Shown piece after piece: positions 53,849-62,960 of a stretch of 64,000 nucleotides of DNA. The DNA lies in NCBI GenBank assembly GCA_022648165.1, contig JALCLX010000002.1:124001-188000 (forward strand), read 5' to 3'. Position numbers and translations under genes: made by a program. The notes beneath the pieces were generated by a model. It was not told the DNA's origin. It saw only the letters and a program-made list of their open reading frames with translations, and ran no database searches. This DNA comes from Ancrocorticia sp. Lineage in GTDB: Bacteria; Actinomycetota; Actinomycetes; Actinomycetales; Actinomycetaceae. Each line of letters opens with the position of its first letter. The first letter of the stretch is position 1.

Positions 53849-54681
53849 CGTTCGAACAAATCACGCCGGAAGTGGCATTCCACGGCGAAGGTCCCGTGTG
53901 GCACACCTCCTGGGGCGGGCTGCGTTTCGTGGATATGTTCGCAGGGGATCTCCTCACACTGTCTGAACGTGGGGAGATCTCCCGGCTACACGTGGGCTCA
54001 CCGGTGGCAGCATTTGTGCGGCCGCGTTCACGCGGAGGCTATGTGGTAGGCGTAGAACGCGGCATCGCCTTGGCGGATGCGCCTTTCGCCAAACCGCGAT
54101 TGCTACCTGCGCTGTGGGACGATCCGAATCTGCGCATGAATGAAGGCGGCGTGGATCCATGGGGACGGCTGTACGCGGGTTCACTGCCATACGATCGGAC
54201 CGCGGGAGCCGCCTCACTCTTCCGAATCGATCCCGACGGCGCCGCTACCGTAGTGCTTCCCCACGTCACCACTTCCAATGGAATTGATTTCTCGCCTGAC
54301 GGGACGCTCGCCTATTACAACGACACGCGCACCCGCGGCACCGACGTCTTTGACGTTGTCAATGGCGAACTCGCACATCGCCGCTTATTTCATGACGCTG
54401 CGGGGGGATCTCCCGATGGCCTCACCGTAGATTCACAGGGGAACGTCTGGTGTGCGATCAACCGGCTTGGAATCGTTCGGCTCTACTCTCCCACTGCGGA
54501 AATCCTCGGCGAATGGGCATTCCCATGCCATGGCGTGACAGCCGTAACGCTGGGCGGAGCAGATGGCAGGGACGTTTTCGTAACAACCTCCAAGGAGCTG
54601 GCCGACGAGCCCGGTTCAGGCGCAGTGTGGCACATGCGCGCAGCAGTACCCGGCCAGCCAACGCGCGAGTACGCGGGCTGA
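53845..54681 (+). CDS. SMP-30/gluconolactonase family protein
   Basis: This 278-residue six-bladed beta-propeller of the SMP-30/LRE family has the metal-site pattern EGPVWHTSWGGLRFVDM (first Glu), an Asn in MNEGGVDPWGRLYAGSL, SNGIDFSPDGTLAYYNDT and the Asp of SPDGLTVDSQGNVWCA. Members hydrolyse sugar lactones with Ca or Zn. It is the fifth gene of the lct-lut operon (4-bp overlap with lutC), so a substrate connected to lactate metabolism is implied but not visible. A weak 6-bp hairpin at 54674-54689 overlaps its stop. Confidence 0.83.
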   Translation: MTFEQITPEVAFHGEGPVWHTSWGGLRFVDMFAGDLLTLSERGEISRLHVGSPVAAFVRPRSRGGYVVGVERGIALADAPFAKPRLLPALWDDPNLRMNEGGVDPWGRLYAGSLPYDRTAGAASLFRIDPDGAATVVLPHVTTSNGIDFSPDGTLAYYNDTRTRGTDVFDVVNGELAHRRLFHDAAGGSPDGLTVDSQGNVWCAINRLGIVRLYSPTAEILGEWAFPCHGVTAVTLGGADGRDVFVTTSKELADEPGSGAVWHMRAAVPGQPTREYAG

Positions 54682-54711
54682 GAAGCCCGGCACGCACTCC
54701 AGCTCCCCGAG

Positions 54712-56250
54712 CTACTTCCCTTGCGGTTTGATGAAGGGGAACGTGATAGTCTCGCGAATCCCCTGGCCCGTCATGGCCGTCAGCAGGCGGTCAATACCCA
54801 TACCCATACCACCCGTCGGAGGAAATCCCTGTTCCATCGCCTCAAGGAATTCTTCGTCAAGCTGCATGGCCTCGGGATCGCCCTTTGCGGCCTCACGTGA
54901 CTGTGCAACCAGCCGCTGGCGCTGAATAACCGGATCGGCGAGCTCGGAATATGCAGTGGCAAGTTCCATACCGCGCACATACAGATCCCATTTTTCCGTC
55001 AGGCCCGGCTTTGAGCGATGCGGACGCGTGAGCGGCGAGGTATCCTCCGGAAAATCGCGCACAAAGGTGGGTTCCCACAGATGCGAGCCGACCAGTGCCT
55101 CGAAGATCTCTTCTACGATCTTGCCGTTCACCCAGAATGGTGCAACCGAAATACCATGGGCATCCGCTAGTTGTTCCAGGCGTTCGCGCGGCGTGCGCAC
55201 CGAAATTTCCTCACCTACGGCGTCGGACACGGACGTGTACAAATCGATGGCTTTCCACTGCCCACCAAAGTCGTAATGCGTTCCGTCGGCAAGTATGACT
55301 TCCGTTCCGCCCAGTGTATCCTGGCACGCACGCTGCACCAACGACTGCGTGAGTTCTGCCATCGTGTCATAGGTTCCGTAGGCCTGATACGCTTCGAGCG
55401 CCGTAAACTCCGGAGAATGAGTGGAATCCGCACCTTCATTACGGAAATTGCGGTTGATCTCAAAGACCCGCTCAATTCCCCCGACGACGGCGCGCTTCAA
55501 ATAGAGCTCCGTTGCTATGCGTAGGTAAAGATCCTCGTCATACGCATTGATGTGGGTTTTGAAAGGCCGGGCCGCCGCACCGCCATGGATGGTCTGGAGC
55601 ATCGGGGTTTCTATCTCGATATAGCCCCGCTCATCGAAGTTCTTCCGTAATGACTTCATCACTCCTGCGCGCAGGCGCACCATATCGCGCGCGGCTGGGC
55701 GCATGATGAGATCCAGGTGCCGTTGGCGCACACGAGCTTCTTCGGATAGCGACACCATTTCGCCTTGTGCATTCTTGAACACCTTCGGAAGTGGCCGAAT
55801 TGCCTTCGAAGCGATACGCCACGATGTGGCAAAAACGGAAAGCTCACCGCGTTTGGACGCGCCCATATAGCCCGCCACGAAAAGGTGGTCCCCCAAATCC
55901 ACATCAGTTTTGAAGTGCGCAAGTGATTCTGCCCCAACGTTCGCCAGCGAAAGGATGACCTGCAGGCGCACTCCTGAACCGTCTTGCAACGTCGCAAAAC
56001 AGATCTTTCCGCCCACGCGCACTAGCATGACGCGACCAGCCAAGGCCACCTTTTTCTCCGGTAGCTCCGCTCCGGGTTCCAACCCTTCATACTGGTTGCG
56101 CACTTGTTGAATAGTCATGGTGATCGGAAGCTCCGCAGGATAAGGCTCCACGCCCTCCTCGATGAGGCGGGCCCGTTTGGCGAGGCGCACCTGGATCTGT
56201 TCGGGGGTATCGTCCGGGTGTTCTGCTGCAGTTTTCTGGTTCTCACTCAC
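54712..56250 (-). CDS. lysS: Lysyl-tRNA synthetase, class II
   Basis: The 512-residue enzyme charges tRNA-Lys. An N-terminal OB-fold anticodon domain (VALAGRVMLVRVGGKICFAT) is followed by class II motif 2 (VFEINRNFRNEGADSTHSPE FTALE) and motif 3 (GMGMGIDRLLTAMTGQGIRE). The start is GTG at 56250 with a TAAGCT box 6 bases before it, so it is probably translated from a leaderless mRNA. It lies beside panCD, as in several actinobacteria. Confidence 0.96.
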   Translation of the reverse strand: MSENQKTAAEHPDDTPEQIQVRLAKRARLIEEGVEPYPAELPITMTIQQVRNQYEGLEPGAELPEKKVALAGRVMLVRVGGKICFATLQDGSGVRLQVILSLANVGAESLAHFKTDVDLGDHLFVAGYMGASKRGELSVFATSWRIASKAIRPLPKVFKNAQGEMVSLSEEARVRQRHLDLIMRPAARDMVRLRAGVMKSLRKNFDERGYIEIETPMLQTIHGGAAARPFKTHINAYDEDLYLRIATELYLKRAVVGGIERVFEINRNFRNEGADSTHSPEFTALEAYQAYGTYDTMAELTQSLVQRACQDTLGGTEVILADGTHYDFGGQWKAIDLYTSVSDAVGEEISVRTPRERLEQLADAHGISVAPFWVNGKIVEEIFEALVGSHLWEPTFVRDFPEDTSPLTRPHRSKPGLTEKWDLYVRGMELATAYSELADPVIQRQRLVAQSREAAKGDPEAMQLDEEFLEAMEQGFPPTGGMGMGIDRLLTAMTGQGIRETITFPFIKPQGK

Positions 56251-56256
56251 CAGACA

Positions 56257-56262
56257 AGCTTA
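56257..56262 (-). promoter_or_regulatory. -10 element for leaderless lysS
   Basis: Minus-strand TAAGCT is followed by 6 bases and then the GTG at 56250. No ribosome-binding site is present. Confidence 0.5.
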
Positions 56263-56354
56263 ACGTAGATGTGGCGAAGCAACCGAATGCGCAACTGACA
56301 TTCGCAGCTCATAAAAACACAACCTAGGCTCCTAAGTTACCTAAGAGTAAGCTA

Positions 56355-57290
56355 ATGTGCGTGGTACGTATTGCAAGAACGAAAGCTGAACTGCGGGCGG
56401 CTCGTAAGGCCTTGCCAGGCACCGTGGGACTCGTCATGACAATGGGGGCGCTGCACGAAGGGCATCTCTCACTTATCCACGCTGCCGAGGCGGAATGCGA
56501 TTCCGTCGTCGTCTCTATCTTTGTCAATCCTCTCCAGTTTGGGCCTGGAGAAGATTATGAGAACTACCCACGCGACCTCGATGCTGACATTGCCCTATTA
56601 GATACAACCAACGTAAAGCTCGTCTTCGCTCCCCAACCTGAAGTAATGTATCCACGCCAGCCACTGGTTCGCATCGATCCTGGCACAATCGCTACTCGTT
56701 TTGAAGGCAAGACCAGGCCCACCCATTTTGCCGGCGTGCTCCAGGTGGTGAACAAAGTGTTCAACTTGGTCCGGCCTGATTATGCCTACTTCGGGCAAAA
56801 GGACGCGCAGCAGCTCGCACTGGTGCGGACCATGGTGGCAGACCTCGATATGCCGCTCGTCATCCGCTCAGTACCGATCAAACGCGAAGCATCCGGCTTA
56901 GCTCTGTCGTCACGCAATGCTTATCTTTCTGAAAATGACAGGATCGCCGCACTCGCGTTGAACCAGGCGCTTACGATCGGACGCGATGCGGCGGCGCATG
57001 GGGCGTCCCCTGCACAGGTGCGAGAGCGCGCCCTCGCATATCTCACGGCGGCAGACGGCGTGAAGATTGATTACCTGGATCTGGTTGACCCTGACACATT
57101 TGAGGAGCTCCCGCTTGTGGATGGGTCCGATGGCCCCGCAGAGGATTCCTATGATGCGCATGAGGAACACGTGTGGGAAGCTGAGGGTGGTGCCCCCGCC
57201 TATCCAACCCGAGGTCTTCTGATCACAGCTGCGTGGGTAGGCCCTACGCGCCTCATCGACAATATGGAGGTGGAATTCCTTGGAGCATGA
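56355..57290 (+). CDS. panC: Pantothenate synthetase (pantoate-beta-alanine ligase)
   Basis: PanC joins pantoate and beta-alanine with ATP. The 311 residues carry the HIGH-like motif [50 protein letters not shown] and the KMSKS-like segment [14 protein letters not shown]. Near the C-terminus about 25 acidic residues ([20 protein letters not shown]) are inserted before the conserved [10 protein letters not shown], which makes it longer than the usual 280-290. The start lies 104 bases from the divergent lysS. Confidence 0.95.
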   Translation: MCVVRIARTKAELRAARKALPGTVGLVMTMGALHEGHLSLIHAAEAECDSVVVSIFVNPLQFGPGEDYENYPRDLDADIALLDTTNVKLVFAPQPEVMYPRQPLVRIDPGTIATRFEGKTRPTHFAGVLQVVNKVFNLVRPDYAYFGQKDAQQLALVRTMVADLDMPLVIRSVPIKREASGLALSSRNAYLSENDRIAALALNQALTIGRDAAAHGASPAQVRERALAYLTAADGVKIDYLDLVDPDTFEELPLVDGSDGPAEDSYDAHEEHVWEAEGGAPAYPTRGLLITAAWVGPTRLIDNMEVEFLGA

Positions 57291-57294
57291 ACAT

Positions 57295-57735
57295 ATGCGC
57301 CTACGGCGCATGATGACAGGAAAGATCCATCGGGCCACTGTCACCGGCGCTGATCTCAACTACGTTGGGTCCGTCACGGTGGATGCGGATCTGCTGGATG
57401 CTGCGGATATCCTGGTGGGCCAAGAAGTGGACATCGTGGATATCACGAATGGCGCTCGGCTCACCACCTATGTAATCCCCGGAGCCCACAGCTCTGGCGA
57501 GATCACAGTGAATGGCGCGGCCGCTCATCTGGTCCACACTGGCGATTTAGTGATTCTGATTTCTTATTCGTTACTCGACGACGAATCAGCCCACACATAC
57601 ACGCCCCACGTGGTTTTCGTCGATGCGCGCAACGCCATCGTCGAAGCAGGAAACGAACCGGGCCAAGTTCCAGCCAATACTTCTCTGCAGAGCTCGGGAG
57701 TGCCATTCGCGCTCCACCGTGCCGCTTCGAATTAG
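57295..57735 (+). CDS. panD: Aspartate 1-decarboxylase
   Basis: PanD makes beta-alanine for PanC. The 146 residues include the self-processing Gly-Ser bond ([12 protein letters not shown]25-S26), which yields the pyruvoyl cofactor, and [19 protein letters not shown]. The ATG at 57295 lies 9 bases after GGAG; it is 4 bases past the panC stop, so the two are one operon. A start at M6 or M7 is also possible. The last four bases overlap the convergent DUF2520 gene. Confidence 0.94.
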   Translation: MRLRRMMTGKIHRATVTGADLNYVGSVTVDADLLDAADILVGQEVDIVDITNGARLTTYVIPGAHSSGEITVNGAAAHLVHTGDLVILISYSLLDDESAHTYTPHVVFVDARNAIVEAGNEPGQVPANTSLQSSGVPFALHRAASN

Positions 57736-58649
57736 TCGGCAGTCCGAAGCGCCTCGATAAGTTCATCAGCTGTCGTTTTGCTAATAACTCGCCGCGCGTA
57801 AGCCCGGCGGGCGGTGGCCTCTGCAAGCGCACGATACACAGGTGGGATATCTGCGTATTCCGCTCCCAGCGCGAGCGCGTCGAACGCCTCGCAGTGCCGT
57901 GTCACAGTTCCCACATCGCCACGCACAACCGGGCCCGTCAGCAAAGTTTCACCAGAACGGAGCACGCCATCGAGCGACGCCTCTAACAGTGGAGTGAGGA
58001 AAGCCCCCGGATTGTCAACGCCGGCAGCCTCCAACGCCCGCATTGCCTGCGCGACCAGGGTGACCAGATGGTTGGCCCCGTGCGCGAGCGCCGCATGATA
58101 AAGGCCGCGATTCTCCTCCGCAACGGCATATGGCACTCCACCCATCTCACTGACAAGCGCTTCGGCGATCGGAAGATAAACCGGTGCACACGTCACCGCA
58201 AAAGGGCAACCTACAAGGCGCGCGACATCCAGCGATGTCCCGGTGAATGTCATCGCAGGATGCGCAGCTATCGCGATGGCCCCAGCTTGTGCTGCGGAGG
58301 CCAGAACGGACACTCCCCTGCTCCCCGCGACGTGCAGCACTATCATTCCAGGGCGCCATAGCCCGAGCTGTGCCACACCGTTGACAATTCCCACCAGCTC
58401 GTCGTCGGGCACTGCCAGAATGACCAGCTGTGACGCCTCCACAATCTCAGGGACGGAGCGTGCAGGCACACCCGGAAGCATCGCCTCCAGGCGGTCTACG
58501 CTCGCCTCTGATGACGCGTATGCGGCGACGACGTCGTGCCCTTCAGCACGCAGGGCAGAACCAAGGGCGGCCCCCACGCGCCCGGCTGAAATAATGCCTA
58601 TGCGTAAGCGGCCAGGGCGCTCACTCGGACGCTGTCGTTGCGATTCCAC
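57732..58649 (-). CDS. Rossmann-like and DUF2520 domain protein
   Basis: The 305-residue protein has an N-terminal NAD(P)-type fold ([20 protein letters not shown], with G-x-x-G-x-x-G near residue 17), [13 protein letters not shown] and [16 protein letters not shown]-terminal all-alpha DUF2520 domain follows ([29 protein letters not shown]). The layout resembles 6-phosphogluconate and ketopantoate dehydrogenases. No activity is established for the family as far as I know. The start is GTG at 58649 after AGAGGA, overlapping the PH-domain gene by 29 bases. It is convergent with panD. Confidence 0.82.
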   Translation of the reverse strand: MESQRQRPSERPGRLRIGIISAGRVGAALGSALRAEGHDVVAAYASSEASVDRLEAMLPGVPARSVPEIVEASQLVILAVPDDELVGIVNGVAQLGLWRPGMIVLHVAGSRGVSVLASAAQAGAIAIAAHPAMTFTGTSLDVARLVGCPFAVTCAPVYLPIAEALVSEMGGVPYAVAEENRGLYHAALAHGANHLVTLVAQAMRALEAAGVDNPGAFLTPLLEASLDGVLRSGETLLTGPVVRGDVGTVTRHCEAFDALALGAEYADIPPVYRALAEATARRAYARRVISKTTADELIEALRTAD

Positions 58650-60159
58650 AATCCTCTTCCTTCCACGGAGCCTCCTCAAGGAATGGAAGCACGCGCCCGC
58701 GCCACGCCTCCAGGCTCTCCGATTCAGCTTCGGCCCGCCTGATACGGCCACGGCTGCATTCATCCCACATGAGTTCGCGAATCTCGCACTCATCCATGTT
58801 CTGCTGGCGCACCGTAATTGCGCTGCCTACCATACACAACGACATGCTCGCTAATCCCAAGCATCTTTGAAGTGGGCCTTGGGTGAGCTGGAGAGACTGA
58901 AAGTGCTCATGCCACACAACACGCACTGAGCGCCGCCAGAATCCGCCCCATCTCAACACCGCAACCGTCGCCGTAAGCGCGATAGCATTCCGCCTCCAGC
59001 CGAAGGGATCGAAGAATCGCGAGGCGCGTGGGGCCGGCCGAAAATGCTCTGTCTGGCCGGCACCTCCAAAACTCTCCTCAAGGAATGCGGAAGGGCTCTT
59101 CACTCCCAGATCCGGGATGAGAACCCACATCATGCGTTCTACGTCAGCGCGGGTTCCCACGGGGATAACCACTGAATCGCTTTCTGGTGTGCCTTTTGCG
59201 TCGGAGAGATCGGATGATGCAATCATGACACGCAGTTTCCACCATCCGAACCGGCGCCACAGCACCGGCTGGAACACTTCAATCGCATGGACTCGACCAG
59301 GTGGGATGGTCTGCGCGAAGGTGGTGACAAGGCCAGAGCGTACCCGCAGGCCATTCGGGGCGAGGAAGACGCGTGTGCCCCACCACCGTGCCAGATCCTT
59401 GATGGCACCCCAGAGGGCCCCAGCCACTATGAAGAACAGCGGGATTGCGATGGCTCCGCTTGGTGCGGTCACAGTGAGCACGATAGCAACGATGAGTGAC
59501 ACCAGGCCCCACGCGGTAGAGGCAGACGCAATCCGCGCGGCTATCATCCGCGCAGTTCCTAAACGATAGACTGCTTTTTCGCCAGCTTCTGCCGCCACGC
59601 CCCACGATGCTCCCTCGAGAAGTGCGCGCTCCTGCCAATCGGGCACGATCACAGGTTGACCGGCACGGGCCGCTGCGGAAATCTCCATCATGGAACCCCG
59701 CAGAGCGTTGCATTCTGCGAGGCTCAAAAGCCCCAACGACATCTTTTCAGAACTGCCGCCGGCGCTATCGATTGCCAGGGTCCCCTGTTTGAAAATCCGC
59801 GCAACCACGCCCTGAGTTACATCAACGCTCTGGATCCGGTCCCATTTCAGTTGTCGGTGCTTCTTGATAAGAACACCCGAACGCAGGTGTATTCCGTCGC
59901 CCGCAAGCGCAAATGCTGTGCAGCGCCAATTAATCGCAGCAGCGATAGTGGTGATCACGCTCGCAACGGCCAAACCAGCAAGGATCCACCACAGCACGAC
60001 TACGCCCAGTCGCATCATGATGTGGCGCATGTCGTCCAGTGAATCATCCTCAAAGAATTGCTTTACTACAATCGCGATCATCGCTACGACAAAACTGAAC
60101 AGCTGAATTACGCCGCGCAACATCGAGTATTTTGAAAATCGATGCCACTGGAGGTTCAC
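58621..60159 (-). CDS. PH domain-containing membrane protein (YdbT type)
   Basis: The 512 residues alternate membrane helix pairs with bacterial PH (bPH2) domains: helices near 15-80, a PH domain at about 85-165 (GDGIHLRSGVLIKKHRQLKW DRIQSVDVTQ), helices at about 215-255 and a second PH domain (NGLRVRSGLVTTFAQTIPPG RVHAIEVFQP). A further hydrophobic part carries a partial third module (RSVRVVWHEHFQSLQLTQGP). Such proteins are paired with a short partner, encoded just upstream; roles proposed in other bacteria involve the cell envelope. The GTG at 60159 overlaps that partner by 4 bases. Confidence 0.82.
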   Translation of the reverse strand: MNLQWHRFSKYSMLRGVIQLFSFVVAMIAIVVKQFFEDDSLDDMRHIMMRLGVVVLWWILAGLAVASVITTIAAAINWRCTAFALAGDGIHLRSGVLIKKHRQLKWDRIQSVDVTQGVVARIFKQGTLAIDSAGGSSEKMSLGLLSLAECNALRGSMMEISAAARAGQPVIVPDWQERALLEGASWGVAAEAGEKAVYRLGTARMIAARIASASTAWGLVSLIVAIVLTVTAPSGAIAIPLFFIVAGALWGAIKDLARWWGTRVFLAPNGLRVRSGLVTTFAQTIPPGRVHAIEVFQPVLWRRFGWWKLRVMIASSDLSDAKGTPESDSVVIPVGTRADVERMMWVLIPDLGVKSPSAFLEESFGGAGQTEHFRPAPRASRFFDPFGWRRNAIALTATVAVLRWGGFWRRSVRVVWHEHFQSLQLTQGPLQRCLGLASMSLCMVGSAITVRQQNMDECEIRELMWDECSRGRIRRAEAESESLEAWRGRVLPFLEEAPWKEEDCGIATTASE

Positions 60160-60659
60160 AGCCCCTCCAGATTCGCTTCTGCACGCACTGTCAGTTTCTG
60201 GCGCAGGCGTTCGGCTTCCTCGCGGCGTACTCCAGGAATAGACGCGTCTGTTCCTGCCGACGCCGTGACGAGCGTTACTTCTGCCAGGCCTGCACGGGCC
60301 AGCAACGGGCCGGATTCCACAGTTATCTGCTGCATACGCCCGTAGGGCACAACGTCAAGGTGCCGAAACATGATTCCTCGGCCCACGACGAGTTCGTGGG
60401 GCAGTTCGGCATATCCGTACGCCCGTACCCGCCGTGGAATGAGCGCGAGGTACCAGATGGCACACAGGAGGACGACGGCGGGGAACACCCACGTCCATGG
60501 GTGGTCACGCCAGGCAGTTGCACTGAGAACAACCAAGGGAACAAACGGAATGGCCCACCCGATGGTCGCCGCCTGAAGTTTCACACGCGTAAGGCGCGGA
60601 TCAACGGGCGTCATTTCTACCTCTGGCGCGAGTACGTTATCCCCTCGTACCAGGTTCAT
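60156..60659 (-). CDS. PH domain-containing membrane protein (YdbS type)
   Basis: The 167-residue short partner of the pair has two membrane helices (IGWAIPFVPLVVLSATAW and WVFPAVVLLCAIWYLALI) and one bPH2 domain (ELVVGRGIMFRHLDVVPYGR then MQQITVESGPLLARAGLAEV). The start is ATG at 60659 after AAGGAG and lies 23 bases inside the end of the folB-folK gene, so expression is tied to the folate operon. Confidence 0.83.
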   Translation of the reverse strand: MNLVRGDNVLAPEVEMTPVDPRLTRVKLQAATIGWAIPFVPLVVLSATAWRDHPWTWVFPAVVLLCAIWYLALIPRRVRAYGYAELPHELVVGRGIMFRHLDVVPYGRMQQITVESGPLLARAGLAEVTLVTASAGTDASIPGVRREEAERLRQKLTVRAEANLEGL

Positions 60660-61533
60660 AAAGTTCTCCTTCTCTTTGTGCAGCTCTATCAGAAGTGCCG
60701 CGCAGCGCCTCAATCAGATCGCTAATCTGTGCCCCACCCAAGGTTGCATGCGGCTCCACCTCATACCACGGCAAAAGCACAAATAACCGCTCCTTCGCGC
60801 GCGGGTGCGGCAAAAGCAACTCAGGATCGGACGACGTCACGCCTTCGAAATCCACTATGTCGATATCGAGGGTGCGCGCCCCCCATCGTTCGTGGCGCAC
60901 ACGCCCACCCCTGACTTCAATTTGTTGCAACGCGGCCAACAGGTCCAGCGGCGCCAGGGCGGTATCCAGAATAACCACGAGGTTCAGAAAATCAGGTTGC
61001 GGGCCTTGCCCAGGCAAGGTGACGGCCTTCGTTTCAACGTACGAGGAAACCATGCGCAAAGACACGGGCAGTGCCTTAATGCGATCGATAGCCCTGCGCA
61101 AATTGCCCGCCCGGTCTCCTTCATTTGAACCGAGAGAAAGAACAACGTGCCGCACACCTCTGCGCGAATCCCGCAAAGGGCCGTCTCGGCGGATGGTCAC
61201 CGATGCATCCGAAAATGGGATTCCCACCGGCGCTTTCGGCTTGTGAAGCGTCACCTCAACCCGGCGCGCACCACGCTGCAACACTCGGTTCGCTATGCGT
61301 TGCGCAAGAGTTTCAATCAAATTCACCGATTCTCCGGAAACAACACTGACGGCGTCGTTTGCCAGATCCGCGTATGAGATAGTGTCCGCCACATCGTCAG
61401 ATCGTGCGGCCCGGCGCGCGTCCAGTTCCGCTTCAATGTCAACGATGAACGGCTGATCATACGTCCGTTCCTCAGGAAGAACGCCGTGGCGCCCCACCGC
61501 TTGTACCCCGGTTATTCGAATAATGTCGCTCAC
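60637..61533 (-). CDS. folK: Bifunctional dihydroneopterin aldolase / HPPK (FolB-FolK fusion)
   Basis: Two consecutive folate enzymes are joined in one 298-residue chain. Residues 1-118 are FolB (ITGVQAVGRHGVLPEERTYD, VEVTLHKPKAPVGIPFSDAS). Residues about 128-285 are FolK (VVLSLGSNEGDRAGNLRRAI, RWGARTLDIDIVDFEG, LLLPHPRAKERLFVLLPWYE). FolB cleaves dihydroneopterin, and FolK adds pyrophosphate to its product for FolP. FolB and FolK fusions are known in several lineages. The start is GTG at 61533, overlapping folP by 4 bases. Confidence 0.93.
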   Translation of the reverse strand: MSDIIRITGVQAVGRHGVLPEERTYDQPFIVDIEAELDARRAARSDDVADTISYADLANDAVSVVSGESVNLIETLAQRIANRVLQRGARRVEVTLHKPKAPVGIPFSDASVTIRRDGPLRDSRRGVRHVVLSLGSNEGDRAGNLRRAIDRIKALPVSLRMVSSYVETKAVTLPGQGPQPDFLNLVVILDTALAPLDLLAALQQIEVRGGRVRHERWGARTLDIDIVDFEGVTSSDPELLLPHPRAKERLFVLLPWYEVEPHATLGGAQISDLIEALRGTSDRAAQREGELYEPGTRG

Positions 61534-62369
61534 GCATATCCTCCAGCGTCACGCAGTCGTTTCACCGTCATCACGGCGGCTTTTGACGCTGCCACTTCAT
61601 GCACACGGACTGCCCACACCCCGCGACCAGCGAAGTAGGTGTTGAGTGCGGCCGTAGCGTCGTCTCGGCTGCGTGGCTCGATCGGATCTGCAGCCACCTC
61701 GGCCAGAAATCGCTTCCGGGAAACCCCCACTAAGAGCGGCTGGCCCAATGCCTCCACTTCCTCCATGTGTGCCGCGAGATCCCAGTTCTGTGCGCTATTC
61801 TTCGCAAAACCAAATCCTGGGTCAACGATAATCCGGTTTCGACTTATGCCCAATGCGACGGCCCGGTTGATAACCGCACGCAACTCAGCGGCGACATCGT
61901 GCGAAACGTTCTCATAGCTCGCCAGAGAGTTCATCGTCTCCGGCGTGCCGCGCGTGTGCTGCAGCACGTATGCGCAGCCCAGTGAGGCCACAGTCGAAAG
62001 CATCGCGGGATCACCTGCTCCGCCTGTCACGTCATTGACAAGTGCCGCTCCTGCCTCTACAGCATTGCGAGCGGTCTGGGCGTGATACGTGTCAACCGAT
62101 ATCGGCATAGCTGTCTGCGCCAACGCACGAACCACTGCCCCGATGCGATCCCATTCTTCGCTGGCTGTCAACGGCCGCGCACCCGGCCGGGTGGATTCGC
62201 CCCCAACGTCGATGATGTCTGCGCCGTCGCGAATCATCGCATAACCGCGAGCCACGGCGGCGTCAACATCCAGGAATTCCCCACCATCCGAAAAGGAATC
62301 CGGAGTCACGTTGAGAATCCCCATCACGAGCGTACGGCCAGCGTCCATAGGGACAGTGCGTGGCGGCAT
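61530..62369 (-). CDS. folP: Dihydropteroate synthase
   Basis: FolP condenses 4-aminobenzoate with the pterin pyrophosphate. The 279-residue TIM barrel shows MGILNVTPDSFSDGGEF, DGADIIDVGGESTRPGA, LVNDVTGGAGD, IIVDPGFGFAKN and VGVSRKRFLAEV. The ATG at 62369 lies 28 bases after the folE stop, with a GGGGAT-type site. Confidence 0.95.
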   Translation of the reverse strand: MPPRTVPMDAGRTLVMGILNVTPDSFSDGGEFLDVDAAVARGYAMIRDGADIIDVGGESTRPGARPLTASEEWDRIGAVVRALAQTAMPISVDTYHAQTARNAVEAGAALVNDVTGGAGDPAMLSTVASLGCAYVLQHTRGTPETMNSLASYENVSHDVAAELRAVINRAVALGISRNRIIVDPGFGFAKNSAQNWDLAAHMEEVEALGQPLLVGVSRKRFLAEVAADPIEPRSRDDATAALNTYFAGRGVWAVRVHEVAASKAAVMTVKRLRDAGGYA

Positions 62370-62397
62370 AGGTAATCCCCTTTCTCCGCGATTGCTA

Positions 62398-62958
62398 TTA
62401 GCGCTCGATCAAGCTCATGACCTCAGCACGAGTTGCGGGATTTCGCATAATCCCACGAACGGCAGACGTGACAGTTTTAGCCCCAGGCTTGCGAACGCCA
62501 CGCATCGACATACACAAGTGCTCAGCTTCTATCACTACAATAACGCCACGGGCGCCCAGGCGGTCCAGCATCGCATCTGCCACCTGAGAAGTGAGCCGCT
62601 CTTGGATCTGGGGGCGGTGAGCATACGCATCCACCAACCGCGCGAGCTTGGACAAGCCAACCACCCTGCCTTCGTTATCCGGTATGTATGCGACGTGCGC
62701 AACTCCGTGGAATGGCAAAAGGTGGTGTTCGCATGTGGAATACATCGGGATATCTTTGACGAGCACCACCTCTTGATGGCCTATGTCAAAAGTAGTTCCC
62801 AGTACATCGAACGGATCTTCCTGCAATCCTGAGAAGATCTCCCGATAGGCACGCGCAATCCTGTCCGGCGTTCCTTTCAGGCCGTCACGTTCCGGATCCT
62901 CGCCCACCGCCACCAAAAAATCGCGCACTGCTTTGCGTACGCCTGCTTCGTCGTACAC
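62398..62958 (-). CDS. folE: GTP cyclohydrolase I
   Basis: FolE is the first enzyme of folate synthesis, converting GTP to dihydroneopterin triphosphate. The 186 residues contain the zinc ligands in [14 protein letters not shown] and [13 protein letters not shown], plus [20 protein letters not shown] start at GTG at 62958 ([11 protein letters not shown]), 2 bases after the ftsH stop, with GGGGAAT upstream; the longer frame is ftsH sequence. Confidence 0.95.
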   Translation of the reverse strand: MYDEAGVRKAVRDFLVAVGEDPERDGLKGTPDRIARAYREIFSGLQEDPFDVLGTTFDIGHQEVVLVKDIPMYSTCEHHLLPFHGVAHVAYIPDNEGRVVGLSKLARLVDAYAHRPQIQERLTSQVADAMLDRLGARGVIVVIEAEHLCMSMRGVRKPGAKTVTSAVRGIMRNPATRAEVMSLIER

Positions 62959-62960
62959 TT

